Under the pieces are notes generated by a model. That model saw only the letters and a list, made by a program, of their open reading frames with translations. It did no database searches and was not told the origin of the DNA. A stretch of DNA of 64,000 nucleotides from Zhongshania aliphaticivorans (GTDB lineage: Bacteria > Pseudomonadota > Gammaproteobacteria > Pseudomonadales > Spongiibacteraceae). How positions within the stretch are numbered: the stretch's first letter is position 1; each line of letters begins with the position of its first letter. Position numbers and translations under genes: made by a program. Positions 39,741-52,762 of the stretch are shown piece by piece. The stretch spans positions 1,643,501 through 1,707,500 of the forward strand of contig NZ_CP014544.1 in the NCBI RefSeq assembly GCF_001586255.1. Reading direction: 5' to 3'.

Positions 39741-41615
39741 ATGTTAAATAAATATCCGCTCTGGAAAAACCTGCTGATTTTGGCGGTTCTGAGCTTAGGT
39801 TTACTGTACGCGGTTCCCAATTTGTATCGGCCCGATCCGGCGCTGCAAATATCTGGGGAGAGCAGTGGTGTCATCATTGACCAAGCTCAGATGGAACGCT
39901 TGTCGGCGGCACTGGAAGCCAGTGGTATTAAACACTTTGGCGAAAAAGCCAATGAGACCGGTAAAAGCGGCTTGATTCGTTTATACGATGCCGACGTGCA
40001 GCTCCGCGCACAGCGCGTAGTGCAGCGTAGTTTGGGTGACGGCTATATTGTTGCCTTGAATTTGGCTTCCAACACGCCAGAGTGGCTGAGTAATCTTGGT
40101 GCGCAAGCGATGAAGCTTGGCCTCGATCTGAGTGGTGGGGTGCACTTTTTACTTGAAGTCGATACCGATTCAGCGATTGCTACTCGCCTTGAACACTATA
40201 ATTCTGGGATAAAAAAGAAACTGCGTGAAGAGGGTGTGCGTGGTTTTATTAGTTTGGGTGATGACGGCGTTATTACCGGTAAGTTTACGTCGTCCGAGTT
40301 GCGTGACTCAGCGTTGAGCATCATTAAGAAGGAGTTTACGGAATTAACTGGGCAGCGGGTGGATTCACCGGCTGGAGACAGCGCTTATTATCTCAGTGCC
40401 TTAATTAGTGAGGCCAAACGCAAAGAAATTGAAGATTACGCGGTTGGTCAAAACTTGACGACTTTGCGTAACCGCGTGAACGAGTTGGGCGTGTCAGAGC
40501 CCTTGGTGCAGCGTCAAGGTCGCAATCGTATTGTGGTTGAATTGCCCGGTATTCAAGATACTGCCGAAGCTAAGCGGATTTTGGGTAAAACCGCGAACCT
40601 CGACTTTAGATTAGAGGCCCGCTACGACGCACCGGTGTCTGATCGTGAGCAATTTGAATTTCGCAATCCAGGCCAAGGCGAGCCGAGCGCCTGGTTAGAG
40701 CGCGACGTGGTAATAACTGGTGAGCGGGTGGCTAATGCCCAGGCAAGTTTTGACCAAAACGGCATGCCCCAGGTCAGTATTACCCTCGACAGTGAGGGCG
40801 GTACGCTGATGCACCGCATGACTCGTCACAATATCAATCGCCGTTTAGGGGTGTTGTTTATTGAACGGAAAAGTCGCACTTATTATGAAACGGATGCGCA
40901 AGGTAAAGAGCAGATTGTCAAAGTGCCGTATGACGAGAAAAAAATCATTAGTCTTGCCACAATTAAAGATGCGCTTGGCGTCCAGTTTCGGATTACTGGT
41001 TTAGACGCGCCGGGTGAGGCAGCTGAGCTGTCGTTATTGCTGCGCGCTGGTGCGCTTGCGGCGCCAATCGACTTTGTTGAAGAGCGCACGGTCGGGCCGT
41101 CGCTGGGCGCCGAAAATATTGCTCAGGGTTTCAATGCAGTAAAAATCGGACTTGGTTTGGTTGCGGTGTTTATGGTGGTGTACTACCGCGTGTTTGGCGT
41201 CATCGCCGTTGCCGCGCTGGGTTTTAATATTGTTCTGCTCACTGCCTGTATGTCGATGCTAGGCGCTACACTCACGCTGCCGGGTATTGCAGGTATCGTT
41301 TTGACCGTGGGTATGGCGGTCGACGCCAATGTGCTGATTTTCTCGCGAATACGAGAAGAGTTAAAAGCGGGGCTATCGGTGCAGCATGCTATTGAGGCCG
41401 GCTATGGTCGGGCCTTTGTCACTATTATGGACTCGAATATTACCACCTTGCTGGTGGCGGTGATTTTGTATGCGGTAGGCACCGGGCCGGTACGAGGCTT
41501 TGCGGTCACCTTGTCGTTGGGTATTGTCACCTCAATGTTTACTGCAATTATGGGTACACGAGCCATTGTGAATATGCTTTACGGCGGTCGTCGCGTCACT
41601 AAGCTGGCGATCTAG
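39741..41615 (+). CDS. secD: Protein translocase subunit SecD
   Basis: Inner-membrane part of SecDF, which uses proton motive force to pull secreted proteins after SecYEG. The 624 residues have one N-terminal membrane helix (LLILAVLSLGLLYAVPNLY), the large periplasmic P1 domain (MKLGLDLSGGVHFLLEVDTD motif region, then NTLRNRVNELGVSEPLVQRQG-type block) and five C-terminal helices with GIVLTVGMAVDANVLIFSRIREEL. GGTGGA precedes ATG. yajC, normally directly upstream, is not present; purL is. Confidence 0.97.
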   Translation: MLNKYPLWKNLLILAVLSLGLLYAVPNLYRPDPALQISGESSGVIIDQAQMERLSAALEASGIKHFGEKANETGKSGLIRLYDADVQLRAQRVVQRSLGDGYIVALNLASNTPEWLSNLGAQAMKLGLDLSGGVHFLLEVDTDSAIATRLEHYNSGIKKKLREEGVRGFISLGDDGVITGKFTSSELRDSALSIIKKEFTELTGQRVDSPAGDSAYYLSALISEAKRKEIEDYAVGQNLTTLRNRVNELGVSEPLVQRQGRNRIVVELPGIQDTAEAKRILGKTANLDFRLEARYDAPVSDREQFEFRNPGQGEPSAWLERDVVITGERVANAQASFDQNGMPQVSITLDSEGGTLMHRMTRHNINRRLGVLFIERKSRTYYETDAQGKEQIVKVPYDEKKIISLATIKDALGVQFRITGLDAPGEAAELSLLLRAGALAAPIDFVEERTVGPSLGAENIAQGFNAVKIGLGLVAVFMVVYYRVFGVIAVAALGFNIVLLTACMSMLGATLTLPGIAGIVLTVGMAVDANVLIFSRIREELKAGLSVQHAIEAGYGRAFVTIMDSNITTLLVAVILYAVGTGPVRGFAVTLSLGIVTSMFTAIMGTRAIVNMLYGGRRVTKLAI

Positions 41616-41624
41616 GGGAAACAT

Positions 41625-42548
41625 ATGACTGAGAACACAAAAATTATTGATTTTATGGGCTTGCGTAAGCTGGCCACTATGCTTTCTGCCAGCCTAGTTT
41701 TGGTTGCTATTGGCTTACTTGCCTTTAAGGGCTTGAATTTTGGTTTGGATTTTACCGGCGGCACCTTAATTGAGGTCATTTACGAAGAACCTGTCGCACT
41801 GCCAGAAGTGAGAGATCAGCTTAAGACGGCTGGTTACGACAACGCGGTGGTGGTGAATTTTGGTTCTGATACTGATGTGTTGGTGCGTTTACCGCAGGGT
41901 ATGAGCCCGACTCTCGGCGAAGAAGTGCTAAAAGTGCTGAAAAACGGCACCACCGGCGAAATCGATTTGCGCCGCATTGAATTTGTGGGCCCACAAGTTG
42001 GCGAGGAGCTGCGGGAGCAGGGCGGACTAGCCGTTCTGTTAGCTTTGGTGGTGGTGCTGATCTATGTTGCGATGCGCTTCCAAATTAAGTTTTCTCTCGG
42101 TGCGGTAGCGGCCTTGGGGCATGACGTCATCATAACCTTAGGTGTATTCGCTTTGGTGGGCTGGGATTTCGATCTCACCGTATTGGCGGCCGTTTTGGCG
42201 GTAATTGGTTACTCGCTAAACGATTCAATTGTTGTAGCTGACCGTATTCGTGAAAACCTGCGTAAATTACGCAAGCACGACGCGGTTGAAGTCATCAATA
42301 TCTCGCTGACGGAAACCCTCGACCGTACGCTGGTCACATCCGGAACCACTTTATTAGTGTTGATTGCTTTAGCGGTCGTTGGTGGCGAAATGATTCATAG
42401 CTTCGCGCTCGCGCTACTCGTTGGTATTGGTGTGGGTACGTACTCGTCGATTTACATCGTCGCCAGCTTGCTGGTAACAATGAATATCAGCCAAGATGAC
42501 TTGATCGTGCAGGAGAAGGAAGGGGCAGAGGTAGATGATTTGCCATAA
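41625..42548 (+). CDS. secF: Protein translocase subunit SecF
   Basis: Partner of SecD. 307 residues with six membrane helices: an N-terminal helix, the small periplasmic loop with GLNFGLDFTGGTLIEV, and the helical bundle carrying YSLNDSIVVADRIRENLR (proton-path Asp/Arg) and TLDRTLVTSGTTLLVL. It starts nine bases after secD stops, with AGGGGAA as ribosome binding site. A long hairpin follows, facing convergent suhB. Confidence 0.97.
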   Translation: MTENTKIIDFMGLRKLATMLSASLVLVAIGLLAFKGLNFGLDFTGGTLIEVIYEEPVALPEVRDQLKTAGYDNAVVVNFGSDTDVLVRLPQGMSPTLGEEVLKVLKNGTTGEIDLRRIEFVGPQVGEELREQGGLAVLLALVVVLIYVAMRFQIKFSLGAVAALGHDVIITLGVFALVGWDFDLTVLAAVLAVIGYSLNDSIVVADRIRENLRKLRKHDAVEVINISLTETLDRTLVTSGTTLLVLIALAVVGGEMIHSFALALLVGIGVGTYSSIYIVASLLVTMNISQDDLIVQEKEGAEVDDLP

Positions 42549-42564
42549 AGGCGCTTAATGCTGT

Positions 42565-42615
42565 ACGGGAGACGGGAGGCGCTAGGGCAGGTCTTTTGCC
42601 TCTCCCGTCTCCCGT
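42565..42615. terminator. Long hairpin between convergent secF and suhB
   Basis: ACGGGAGACGGGAG (42565-42578) pairs perfectly with CTCCCGTCTCCCGT (42602-42615), and 3-4 further base pairs form after a small bulge. A second hairpin (AGCCTC / GAGGCT, 42618-42633) overlaps the suhB stop. There is no T-tract, but the stem is very stable and probably ends or protects both transcripts. Confidence 0.7.
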
Positions 42616-42631
42616 CAAGCCTCTCCCGAGG

Positions 42632-43435
42632 CTAGCGCAATTTCTCTAAATGCGGGCGCACTGCCTGCAGTAATCCCTTCAAACACTTGGGATTGGCCGC
42701 AACAATATTGCCGCTTTCAAAATAATTGCCACCACCGCTGAAATCGCTGACCAAGCCACCGGCTTCGCGCACGAGCAGGATGCCTGCCGCGATATCCCAC
42801 TTACTCAGGCCTATTTCCCAGAATCCGTCGAGACGTCCGGCCGCAACATAGGCTAAATCGAGCGATGCGGCGCCAGCGCGGCGGACACCCGCTGTTTCTG
42901 CGGCCACGGCTTCTAGGCTGCGCATATAGGCTGGCAGGTGTTGAGCGTTATGGGCTTTAAACGGAATGCCGGTGCCGATTAAGGCGCCTTCTAAGCTGGG
43001 GTTCATGGTAACCCGCACTCTGCGCCCGTTGACCTGCGCACCGCGACCGCGGCTGGCGGTAAATTCCTCGCGCCGAATCGGGTCGAGAATCACTGCGTGT
43101 TCGATTTGGCCCTGAAATACACAGGCAATCGAAATGGCAAAGTGGGGAATGCCGCGCACAAAATTGGTTGTGCCGTCGATGGGGTCGATAATCCACTGGT
43201 AATCGCTGTCGGCATTTCCCGACGCGCCGGACTCTTCGCCCAGAAAACCGTGGTCAGGATACGCTTTTTGCAGGTGGTAAATGATCTCCTGCTCGGCTTT
43301 GCGGTCGATTTCGGTCACAAAATCGTTCTCGCCTTTGGACTCGATTTGAACGCGATCCAGTTGTTCAGATGCGCGAGCGATAATGTCTCCCGCCTTACGG
43401 GCGGCGCGCAATGCGATATTCAGCATGGGTTGCAT
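42632..43435 (-). CDS. suhB: Inositol-1-monophosphatase family protein SuhB
   Basis: Mg2+-dependent phosphatase fold; in E. coli SuhB is also a Nus-complex factor for rRNA antitermination. The 267 residues start MQPMLNIALRAARKAG, matching SuhB. Metal-site motifs are FLGEESG (Glu), WIIDPIDGTTNFVRGIPHF (Asp-x-x-Asp-Gly-Thr) and KWDIAAGILLVREAGG (Asp). ATG 43435 is preferred to 43459 from the family N-terminus. Divergent from pyrG. Confidence 0.95.
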   Translation of the reverse strand: MQPMLNIALRAARKAGDIIARASEQLDRVQIESKGENDFVTEIDRKAEQEIIYHLQKAYPDHGFLGEESGASGNADSDYQWIIDPIDGTTNFVRGIPHFAISIACVFQGQIEHAVILDPIRREEFTASRGRGAQVNGRRVRVTMNPSLEGALIGTGIPFKAHNAQHLPAYMRSLEAVAAETAGVRRAGAASLDLAYVAAGRLDGFWEIGLSKWDIAAGILLVREAGGLVSDFSGGGNYFESGNIVAANPKCLKGLLQAVRPHLEKLR

Positions 43436-43545
43436 AGTACTAAGGCCTTGAATGTGCAAGCAATTGGAGGCGCATTATAACAGAGACTCGGCGCGCGACG
43501 GAGGCCTAATTTCATTGTTTCGCTAGGGCCTTCCTGTTAGACTGA

Positions 43546-47471
<3,926 letters not shown>

Positions 47472-47476
47472 GTTTT

Positions 47477-47500
47477 AAGGGGCAGCTTGCGCTGCCCCTT
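47477..47500 (+). terminator. Hairpin after eno
   Basis: Perfect 10-bp stem AAGGGGCAGC / GCTGCCCCTT with TTGC loop directly after the eno stop. The tail has no T-tract, so it may only reduce readthrough into ftsB or stabilise the mRNA end. Confidence 0.6.
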
Positions 47501-47554
47501 AATGACATTGCGGGTATTGAGGATCAGTATGGATATGAGTGAGATGGCAGCACA

Positions 47555-47833
47555 ATGACGCGCCGGCGATTGCTTTTATTACTGCTGGTCATTTTGACTA
47601 TGCTGCAGTTTAGGCTGTGGACGGGTACGGGTAGTTGGGAGCAAATTACCAGTTTGCGCCGGGATATCGTTCAGCAAAAAAAGGTGAACGACGAATTGAG
47701 TCAACGTAACGAGCGCCTGTATGGCGAAGTGCGTAGCTTGAAGAATGATCTCGATAGCATTGAAGAGCGCGCCCGCAATGATATGGGTTTGATTAAGAGC
47801 GATGAGACCTTTTATCTCATCGTTGAAGAATAG
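47555..47833 (+). CDS. ftsB: Cell division protein FtsB
   Basis: Small bitopic divisome protein that forms the FtsQLB complex. The 92 residues have one N-terminal membrane helix (LLLLLLVILTMLQFRLW), a coiled coil (about 28-65; QKKVNDELSQRNERLYGEVRSLK) and a short C-terminal part with ERARNDMGLIKSDETFY, the FtsQ-binding region. Between eno and ispD, the usual gammaproteobacterial place. Confidence 0.95.
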   Translation: MTRRRLLLLLLVILTMLQFRLWTGTGSWEQITSLRRDIVQQKKVNDELSQRNERLYGEVRSLKNDLDSIEERARNDMGLIKSDETFYLIVEE

Positions 47834-47876
47834 TTGGAACAGAATAATAGCTTGAAACGAAACAGGCAGTGCTAAC

Positions 47877-48593
47877 ATGATTGAGGATAAGGCAGTTGCA
47901 TCTCGCCTTTGGGCAGTAGTGCCCGCCGCAGGCCGAGGCAGCCGCTTTGGTGCAGCGCTTCCCAAACAATATTTGCCCCTAGCTGGAAAAACGGTAATTG
48001 AACACAGCATCGCTGCATTGTTGCGTTGTCCTGAGATCAATGAGGTCCTTGTCGCCCTGCATGCGGAAGACGAGACCTTTATCAAACTCGCCTGTGCTAA
48101 GCATCCAAAGGTAAGGTCTGTCACCGGTGGTCTAGAACGCGCGGAGTCTGTCGAGTTGGCTCTGGCTGCACTTAACGGTGCTGCGGCGACGGATTGGGTG
48201 CTGGTGCATGACGCTGCGAGGCCTTGTCTTAGTGATGCGGATATCCACGCTTTACTCCTAGAGGGGCGCGAGCATCCTCCTGGAGCAATATTGGCGGCGC
48301 GGGTGGTCGATACTGTTAAGCGAGTCAACGGCCAGCGTGAAGCGGTCGAAACAGTTGATAGAAATGCCTTGTGGCGGGCGTTAACACCGCAGCTATTTCG
48401 CTACGGCGAGCTTCGTGCTGCGCTCAAACACTGTCGTGAGCATGCTTTGCCGGTAACCGACGAGGCCTCGGCAATAGAGCAATTTGGCGGGCGGCCCCTC
48501 TTGGTTGAAGGCAGTCACCGTAATATTAAGATTACCTATCCTGATGACCTCACCATAGCGACAGCTTTTTTGGCTGGAGGCGTGAATGACTAG
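47877..48593 (+). CDS. ispD: 2-C-methyl-D-erythritol 4-phosphate cytidylyltransferase
   Basis: MEP isoprenoid pathway: forms CDP-methylerythritol. 238 residues with the CTP site [20 protein letters not shown] (residues 12-31), [12 protein letters not shown] and [11 protein letters not shown]. The stop overlaps the ispF start by 8 bases, so the two are translationally coupled. Confidence 0.97.
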   Translation: MIEDKAVASRLWAVVPAAGRGSRFGAALPKQYLPLAGKTVIEHSIAALLRCPEINEVLVALHAEDETFIKLACAKHPKVRSVTGGLERAESVELALAALNGAAATDWVLVHDAARPCLSDADIHALLLEGREHPPGAILAARVVDTVKRVNGQREAVETVDRNALWRALTPQLFRYGELRAALKHCREHALPVTDEASAIEQFGGRPLLVEGSHRNIKITYPDDLTIATAFLAGGVND

Positions 48594-49077
48594 AATTCGT
48601 ATTGGCCATGGCTATGATGTCCACCGCCTAGATGAGGGCGAAGGCATTCATTTATGCGGGGTTTGGGTGCCGTGTGCGTACCGACTCATTGCGCATTCAG
48701 ATGGTGATGTTGCCCTTCATGCGCTCTGTGACGCATTGCTTGGGGCTTTGGCATTGGGTGATATTGGCAAGCACTTCCCCGATACCGATCCGCGCTATAA
48801 AGGCGCTGACAGTGCGCAGTTATTGGCGCATTGCTATCAATTAATCCAGCAAGAGGGCTATGCGCTGGGTAATGCGGATATCACCATTGCAGCGCAAACG
48901 CCTAAACTGGCCAGTTATATTCCCGCCATGCGCGAGTCCATTGCCAAGGTCTTGAATCTAGAAGTTGGTCAGATTAGCGTGAAAGCGACCACCACCGAAA
49001 AATTAGGTTTTGTCGGCCGCAGCGAAGGTATTGCGGTAGACGCCGTGGTGTTATTGGAGCGTGGCGATGTTGCCTGA
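48586..49077 (+). CDS. ispF: 2-C-methyl-D-erythritol 2,4-cyclodiphosphate synthase
   Basis: MEP pathway step after IspE. The 163-residue trimer-forming protein has [12 protein letters not shown] (zinc Asp and His), [19 protein letters not shown] (second zinc His), [13 protein letters not shown] and the C-terminal [18 protein letters not shown]. Overlaps ispD upstream and truD downstream (11 bases), so this is a tight unit. Confidence 0.98.
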   Translation: MTRIRIGHGYDVHRLDEGEGIHLCGVWVPCAYRLIAHSDGDVALHALCDALLGALALGDIGKHFPDTDPRYKGADSAQLLAHCYQLIQQEGYALGNADITIAAQTPKLASYIPAMRESIAKVLNLEVGQISVKATTTEKLGFVGRSEGIAVDAVVLLERGDVA

Positions 49078-50089
49078 TTGGCCTCGTGCACTCGGTACTC
49101 CGCAGCTTAGTGGTGTATTAAAAGCCCAACCTGAAGATTTTGTTGTTGAAGAGGTTTTCCCCGTTGAATTTAGCGACGATGGCGAGTTTGACTGGTTGTG
49201 GATAGAAAAGCGCGGTGATAATACGGAGTACGTCGCTAGGCAATTGGCGCGCTTAGCGGGTGTGCAGCCTAAAGCCGTAACGTATTCGGGTCAGAAAGAT
49301 CGCCAGGCCATCACTCGTCAGTGGTTTTGCGTGCACCTGCCCGGTAAAAACTTTCCCGCGTGGGATGTGCCGGAAGCGGAAACCTGGAAAATATTGCGCA
49401 AGGGCCGCCACCGTCAAAAGCTGCGTTTGGGCAGCCATCGCTATAACCGATTTACCTTGTGCTTAAGTGCCTTAGGAGGTGATCTTGATGAGCTTGGCCA
49501 CCGGGCAGCGCAGCTATCTCAGGGCGTGCCGAATTACTTTGGTGAGCAGCGCTTTGGCCACCAAGGCGGTAATATAAGTGCTTGCCAACAGTGGTTTGCG
49601 GGTACGCTAACGCCGAGCCGTTTTGAGCGCAGCATGTATCTTTCTGCAGCTAGGTCTTACCTGTTTAATACCGTATTGGCGAATCGGGTGCTTGATGGCA
49701 GTTGGAATACCGGTTTAGAGGGCGAAATTTACGCGCTGCGAGACAGCGGTAGCGTATTTAGCGCCGAACGCAACGAGGAGACGTTGGCCCGATTAGCCAG
49801 TGGCGATATTCAAGCCACTGGGCCGCTGTTCGGTAAGGCTGGGCGCTTAGTAGTGAGTGCCGCCGCGGCCAGTGCGGAAGAGGCTGTGTATAGCCTGCAC
49901 GCAGATTTATGTGAGGGCTTGCTTAAACATGGTTTGAGTATGGAGAGACGGGCACTGCGGCTGATCCCCCAAGATTTCCAATGGCAGTTTACGGGTAATA
50001 AGTCGCTGGAGCTGAGCTTTTCCTTGCCTAGGGGCTGTTTCGCCACAGCGCTTGTGCGAGAATTAATTCGCTACCCGCTGGCGAGTTAG
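49067..50089 (+). CDS. truD: tRNA pseudouridine(13) synthase TruD
   Basis: Makes pseudouridine 13 in tRNA-Glu. The 340-residue protein has [14 protein letters not shown], the core [19 protein letters not shown] with the catalytic Asp in GQKDR, a TRUD insertion domain and [15 protein letters not shown] 49067 overlaps the end of ispF. The gene that usually follows, surE, is missing: only 77 bp separate truD from pcm. Confidence 0.95.
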   Translation: MLPDWPRALGTPQLSGVLKAQPEDFVVEEVFPVEFSDDGEFDWLWIEKRGDNTEYVARQLARLAGVQPKAVTYSGQKDRQAITRQWFCVHLPGKNFPAWDVPEAETWKILRKGRHRQKLRLGSHRYNRFTLCLSALGGDLDELGHRAAQLSQGVPNYFGEQRFGHQGGNISACQQWFAGTLTPSRFERSMYLSAARSYLFNTVLANRVLDGSWNTGLEGEIYALRDSGSVFSAERNEETLARLASGDIQATGPLFGKAGRLVVSAAAASAEEAVYSLHADLCEGLLKHGLSMERRALRLIPQDFQWQFTGNKSLELSFSLPRGCFATALVRELIRYPLAS

Positions 50090-50166
50090 GGGCGGCAATA
50101 GCGTCGTTGTTTATTAGTGTTAATAGAGATAACTGGGTGACAATCTTAAATTTGCAAGGCATCGGG

Positions 50167-50805
50167 ATGACCTCCCAGCGAACCCGGGACCGTTTAATTG
50201 AGCGCTTGAGTGAACGCGGGATCACTGATAACACGGTTCTAAATGTGATTCGCGGCACGCCGCGCCATATCTTTCTTGATGAGGCACTGTCTCATCGCGC
50301 CTACGAAGACAGCTCGCTGCCCATTGGCTTTCAGCAAACCTTGTCGCAACCTTATATTGTTGCTCGTATGACCGAGTTACTGCTGGCAAATGGCCCGCGA
50401 GAACGGGTTTTGGAGGTGGGGACCGGCTCGGGCTATCAAACCGCGATATTGGCTCAACTAGTAGGGCGGGTGTTTAGCGTTGAGCGTATTCGACCCCTGC
50501 AAGAAAAAGCCCGTCAGCGTCTGCGTCAGCTGGGCCTGACCAATGTTCAGTTACGCCATGCCGACGGCGGTATGGGCTGGAAGGACCGTGGGCCTTTTGA
50601 CGCGATCTTATCGGCAGCAGCACCGGCTGAAGTCCCTCAAGAATTATTGGCGCAATTGGCGATGGGCGGCCGTTTAGTGATACCAATTGGCCCGCAAGGC
50701 AAGCAGCAGGCCCTCTATGTTTATGATAAGACAGAAGAGGGTATCCAAGAACAAATTATTGAGCCTGTTTTATTTGTGCCTTTACTCGCGGGTTTATTGT
50801 CTTAG
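50167..50805 (+). CDS. pcm: Protein-L-isoaspartate O-methyltransferase
   Basis: Repairs isoaspartyl residues in aged proteins using SAM. From ATG 50167 (AAGG upstream), 212 residues start [14 protein letters not shown], like the Pseudomonas enzyme. Motifs are ALPIG-type [26 protein letters not shown] motif [25 protein letters not shown] and [12 protein letters not shown]. An in-frame GTG at 50137 or TTG at 50107 could extend it. Usually paired with surE, which is absent here. Confidence 0.94.
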   Translation: MTSQRTRDRLIERLSERGITDNTVLNVIRGTPRHIFLDEALSHRAYEDSSLPIGFQQTLSQPYIVARMTELLLANGPRERVLEVGTGSGYQTAILAQLVGRVFSVERIRPLQEKARQRLRQLGLTNVQLRHADGGMGWKDRGPFDAILSAAAPAEVPQELLAQLAMGGRLVIPIGPQGKQQALYVYDKTEEGIQEQIIEPVLFVPLLAGLLS

Positions 50806-50844
50806 TGCAATAACGATATCAATTTTGGCCACGAAGGAATTTTA

Positions 50845-51750
50845 ATGAAAGGATTTTATCCTGCGGTTTTTATTCGCGGATTGGCCATGGGCGCCGCCGA
50901 CGTAGTGCCAGGTGTGTCAGGCGGCACGATTGCCTTTATCACCGGTATTTACGACGAACTTATTGAAAGTTTAAAGTCGTGTAATATTCAGGCCCTTCAG
51001 TTGTTGTTCCAATCTGGGCCTACTGCATTTTGGCAGCACATCAACGGCGGCTTTTTAATGAGTTTGCTGCTGGGTATTGCGACGAGTGTCTTGTCCTTGG
51101 CGCGCTTTATTTCCTATGCATTACACCATCACCCGGTACCCTTGGCAGCCTTATTTTTTGGTTTGATACTGGCATCTGCGGTATTGGTGTATCGGCAGAT
51201 TCCCGGCGCTGGCCGACAAATCGGATGGCTATTGTGCGGTATTGGCTTCGCCCTGCTGATAGGCGAGTTTCGTCCGGCGGACATTGCCAGTACACCGCTC
51301 AATTTATTTCTATCTGGCGCCTTAGCGATTTGTGCCATGATTTTACCCGGCATATCTGGGAGCTTTATCTTGCTGCTTCTGGGTATGTATCAGCCGGTGA
51401 TCGAGGCCGTTAAAAGCATGGATCTATTTGCCTTACTGAGCTTTATGGCAGGCTGTGGGGTAGGTTTGATGCTATTTGTGCGCTTATTGTCCTGGCTTAT
51501 GCAACACTTCCGCCCCCAGCTCTTGGCGGGCTTAAGTGGCCTGCTAATAGGCTCATTGAGTATTATTTGGCCTTGGAAGTTAGATGCCACCGGCGGCATC
51601 CTCGCAGAGTCTTTAGCGCCGGGCTGGCAAAATGTTTTGCCCTGGCAATATGCGGTAAAAGGCGATGCCCAATTGCTTTTTTCATTGGCATTGGCCTTGA
51701 TTGGCGTTGTTTTGGTACTCTTGATAGAGAGGTTTGCCAAAAAAGCCTAA
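50845..51750 (+). CDS. DUF368 family membrane protein, probable polyprenyl-phosphate translocase (PopT-like)
   Basis: A 301-residue polytopic inner-membrane protein. The DUF368 signature RGLAMGAADVVPGVSGGTIAFITGIYDELI is at residues 10-39, and a second, internally related element is AICAMILPGISGSFILLLLGMY (about 160-181), giving two inverted-repeat halves with PGxSG loops. DUF368 proteins (PopT of Vibrio cholerae) have been shown to flip undecaprenyl phosphate back across the membrane. Here it sits between pcm and nlpD. AAGGAAT precedes ATG. Confidence 0.88.
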   Translation: MKGFYPAVFIRGLAMGAADVVPGVSGGTIAFITGIYDELIESLKSCNIQALQLLFQSGPTAFWQHINGGFLMSLLLGIATSVLSLARFISYALHHHPVPLAALFFGLILASAVLVYRQIPGAGRQIGWLLCGIGFALLIGEFRPADIASTPLNLFLSGALAICAMILPGISGSFILLLLGMYQPVIEAVKSMDLFALLSFMAGCGVGLMLFVRLLSWLMQHFRPQLLAGLSGLLIGSLSIIWPWKLDATGGILAESLAPGWQNVLPWQYAVKGDAQLLFSLALALIGVVLVLLIERFAKKA

Positions 51751-51918
51751 TTTTCTTAAGAATATTTATTTCTAATAGAATCAGTTGAAAGGTCAAATAG
51801 TACTCAAAACTGAGATTTAAACGTTTTGATAGGATTGAGTTGTCACGCATATTTTTAAACTTAACTTACCATCTGCCCAAAAAAGGTTTTTTCATGCGGT
51901 TTATCGGTCCTTAATGTG

Positions 51919-52689
51919 ATGAGTAAATTGCAGCAAATTATTGGTTTTTGCAGTGTAATTTGTGTCTTGGTTTCCTGTACTACCAGTGGCAGTTTCGCCC
52001 CTGTTTCTGATCGTTATAATCCTGCAGAGCGTACCCCTCCATATTATATTGTTAGTGCTGGCGACACCTTGTTCTCCATTGCTTGGCGTTATGGTTTCGA
52101 GCTTCAAGGGTTAGCGTCTGCTAACAGCCTCAGGCCGCCATACACCATTTATCCTGGCCAAGCGATACTGCTACAAGAGAGTAGTAAGTCGCTAGTATCT
52201 AAAAATGCCTCGACTAATGCGGTCGCTACATCTGCGCCGACACCAAAATCAAACAATGTTAAAAAAGAGCGAACAACAAGGCCTACTGCCAAGGGAACAG
52301 CGCCGCTAAGCTCTGTAAATGAAGGGTGGCAGTGGCCGTTGAACGGCCCTGTAGTGAGACCGTTTGTTGCTTCCGGGCAAGAACATAAGGGTATTGATAT
52401 AAAAGGTAAAATGGGTGAGCCTGTATATGCATCACGAAGCGGTGAGGTAGTGTATGCAGGCAGTGGCTTAGTCGGTTACGGCAATCTACTGATACTGAAA
52501 CACTCAGACCGTTTTTTAAGTGCTTACGGCCATAATCGGCGTATTAAGGTAAGGGAGGGAGAAAAGGTTAAAGCGGGTCAGCTTATTGCGGAGGTCGGCG
52601 ATAGCGGTACTGATTCGGTGAAATTACATTTTGAAGTTCGTATAGACGGAAAACCGGTTGATCCTTTAAGGCTGCTCCCACGGCGTTGA
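51919..52689 (+). CDS. nlpD: Murein hydrolase activator NlpD
   Basis: Outer-membrane lipoprotein that activates amidase AmiC for daughter-cell separation. The 256 residues have a lipobox (VLVSC), a LysM domain (about 40-90; YYIVSAGDTLFSIAWRYGFE), a Thr/Lys-rich linker and a LytM/M23-like domain (about 145-256; GIDIKGKMGEPVYASRSGEVVYAG, GYGNLLILKHSDRFLSAYGHN). The HxH zinc motif is broken (KLHFEV in place of HLHFE), as in known non-catalytic NlpD activators. Directly upstream of rpoS, whose main promoter lies inside nlpD in relatives. Confidence 0.94.
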   Translation: MSKLQQIIGFCSVICVLVSCTTSGSFAPVSDRYNPAERTPPYYIVSAGDTLFSIAWRYGFELQGLASANSLRPPYTIYPGQAILLQESSKSLVSKNASTNAVATSAPTPKSNNVKKERTTRPTAKGTAPLSSVNEGWQWPLNGPVVRPFVASGQEHKGIDIKGKMGEPVYASRSGEVVYAGSGLVGYGNLLILKHSDRFLSAYGHNRRIKVREGEKVKAGQLIAEVGDSGTDSVKLHFEVRIDGKPVDPLRLLPRR

Positions 52690-52762
52690 CGTCATAAAAG
52701 CCAGCAAGGCACCTTAAGTATCACTTAGTCGAGCAATAACAAACGTATAAAAGGATTCGACG

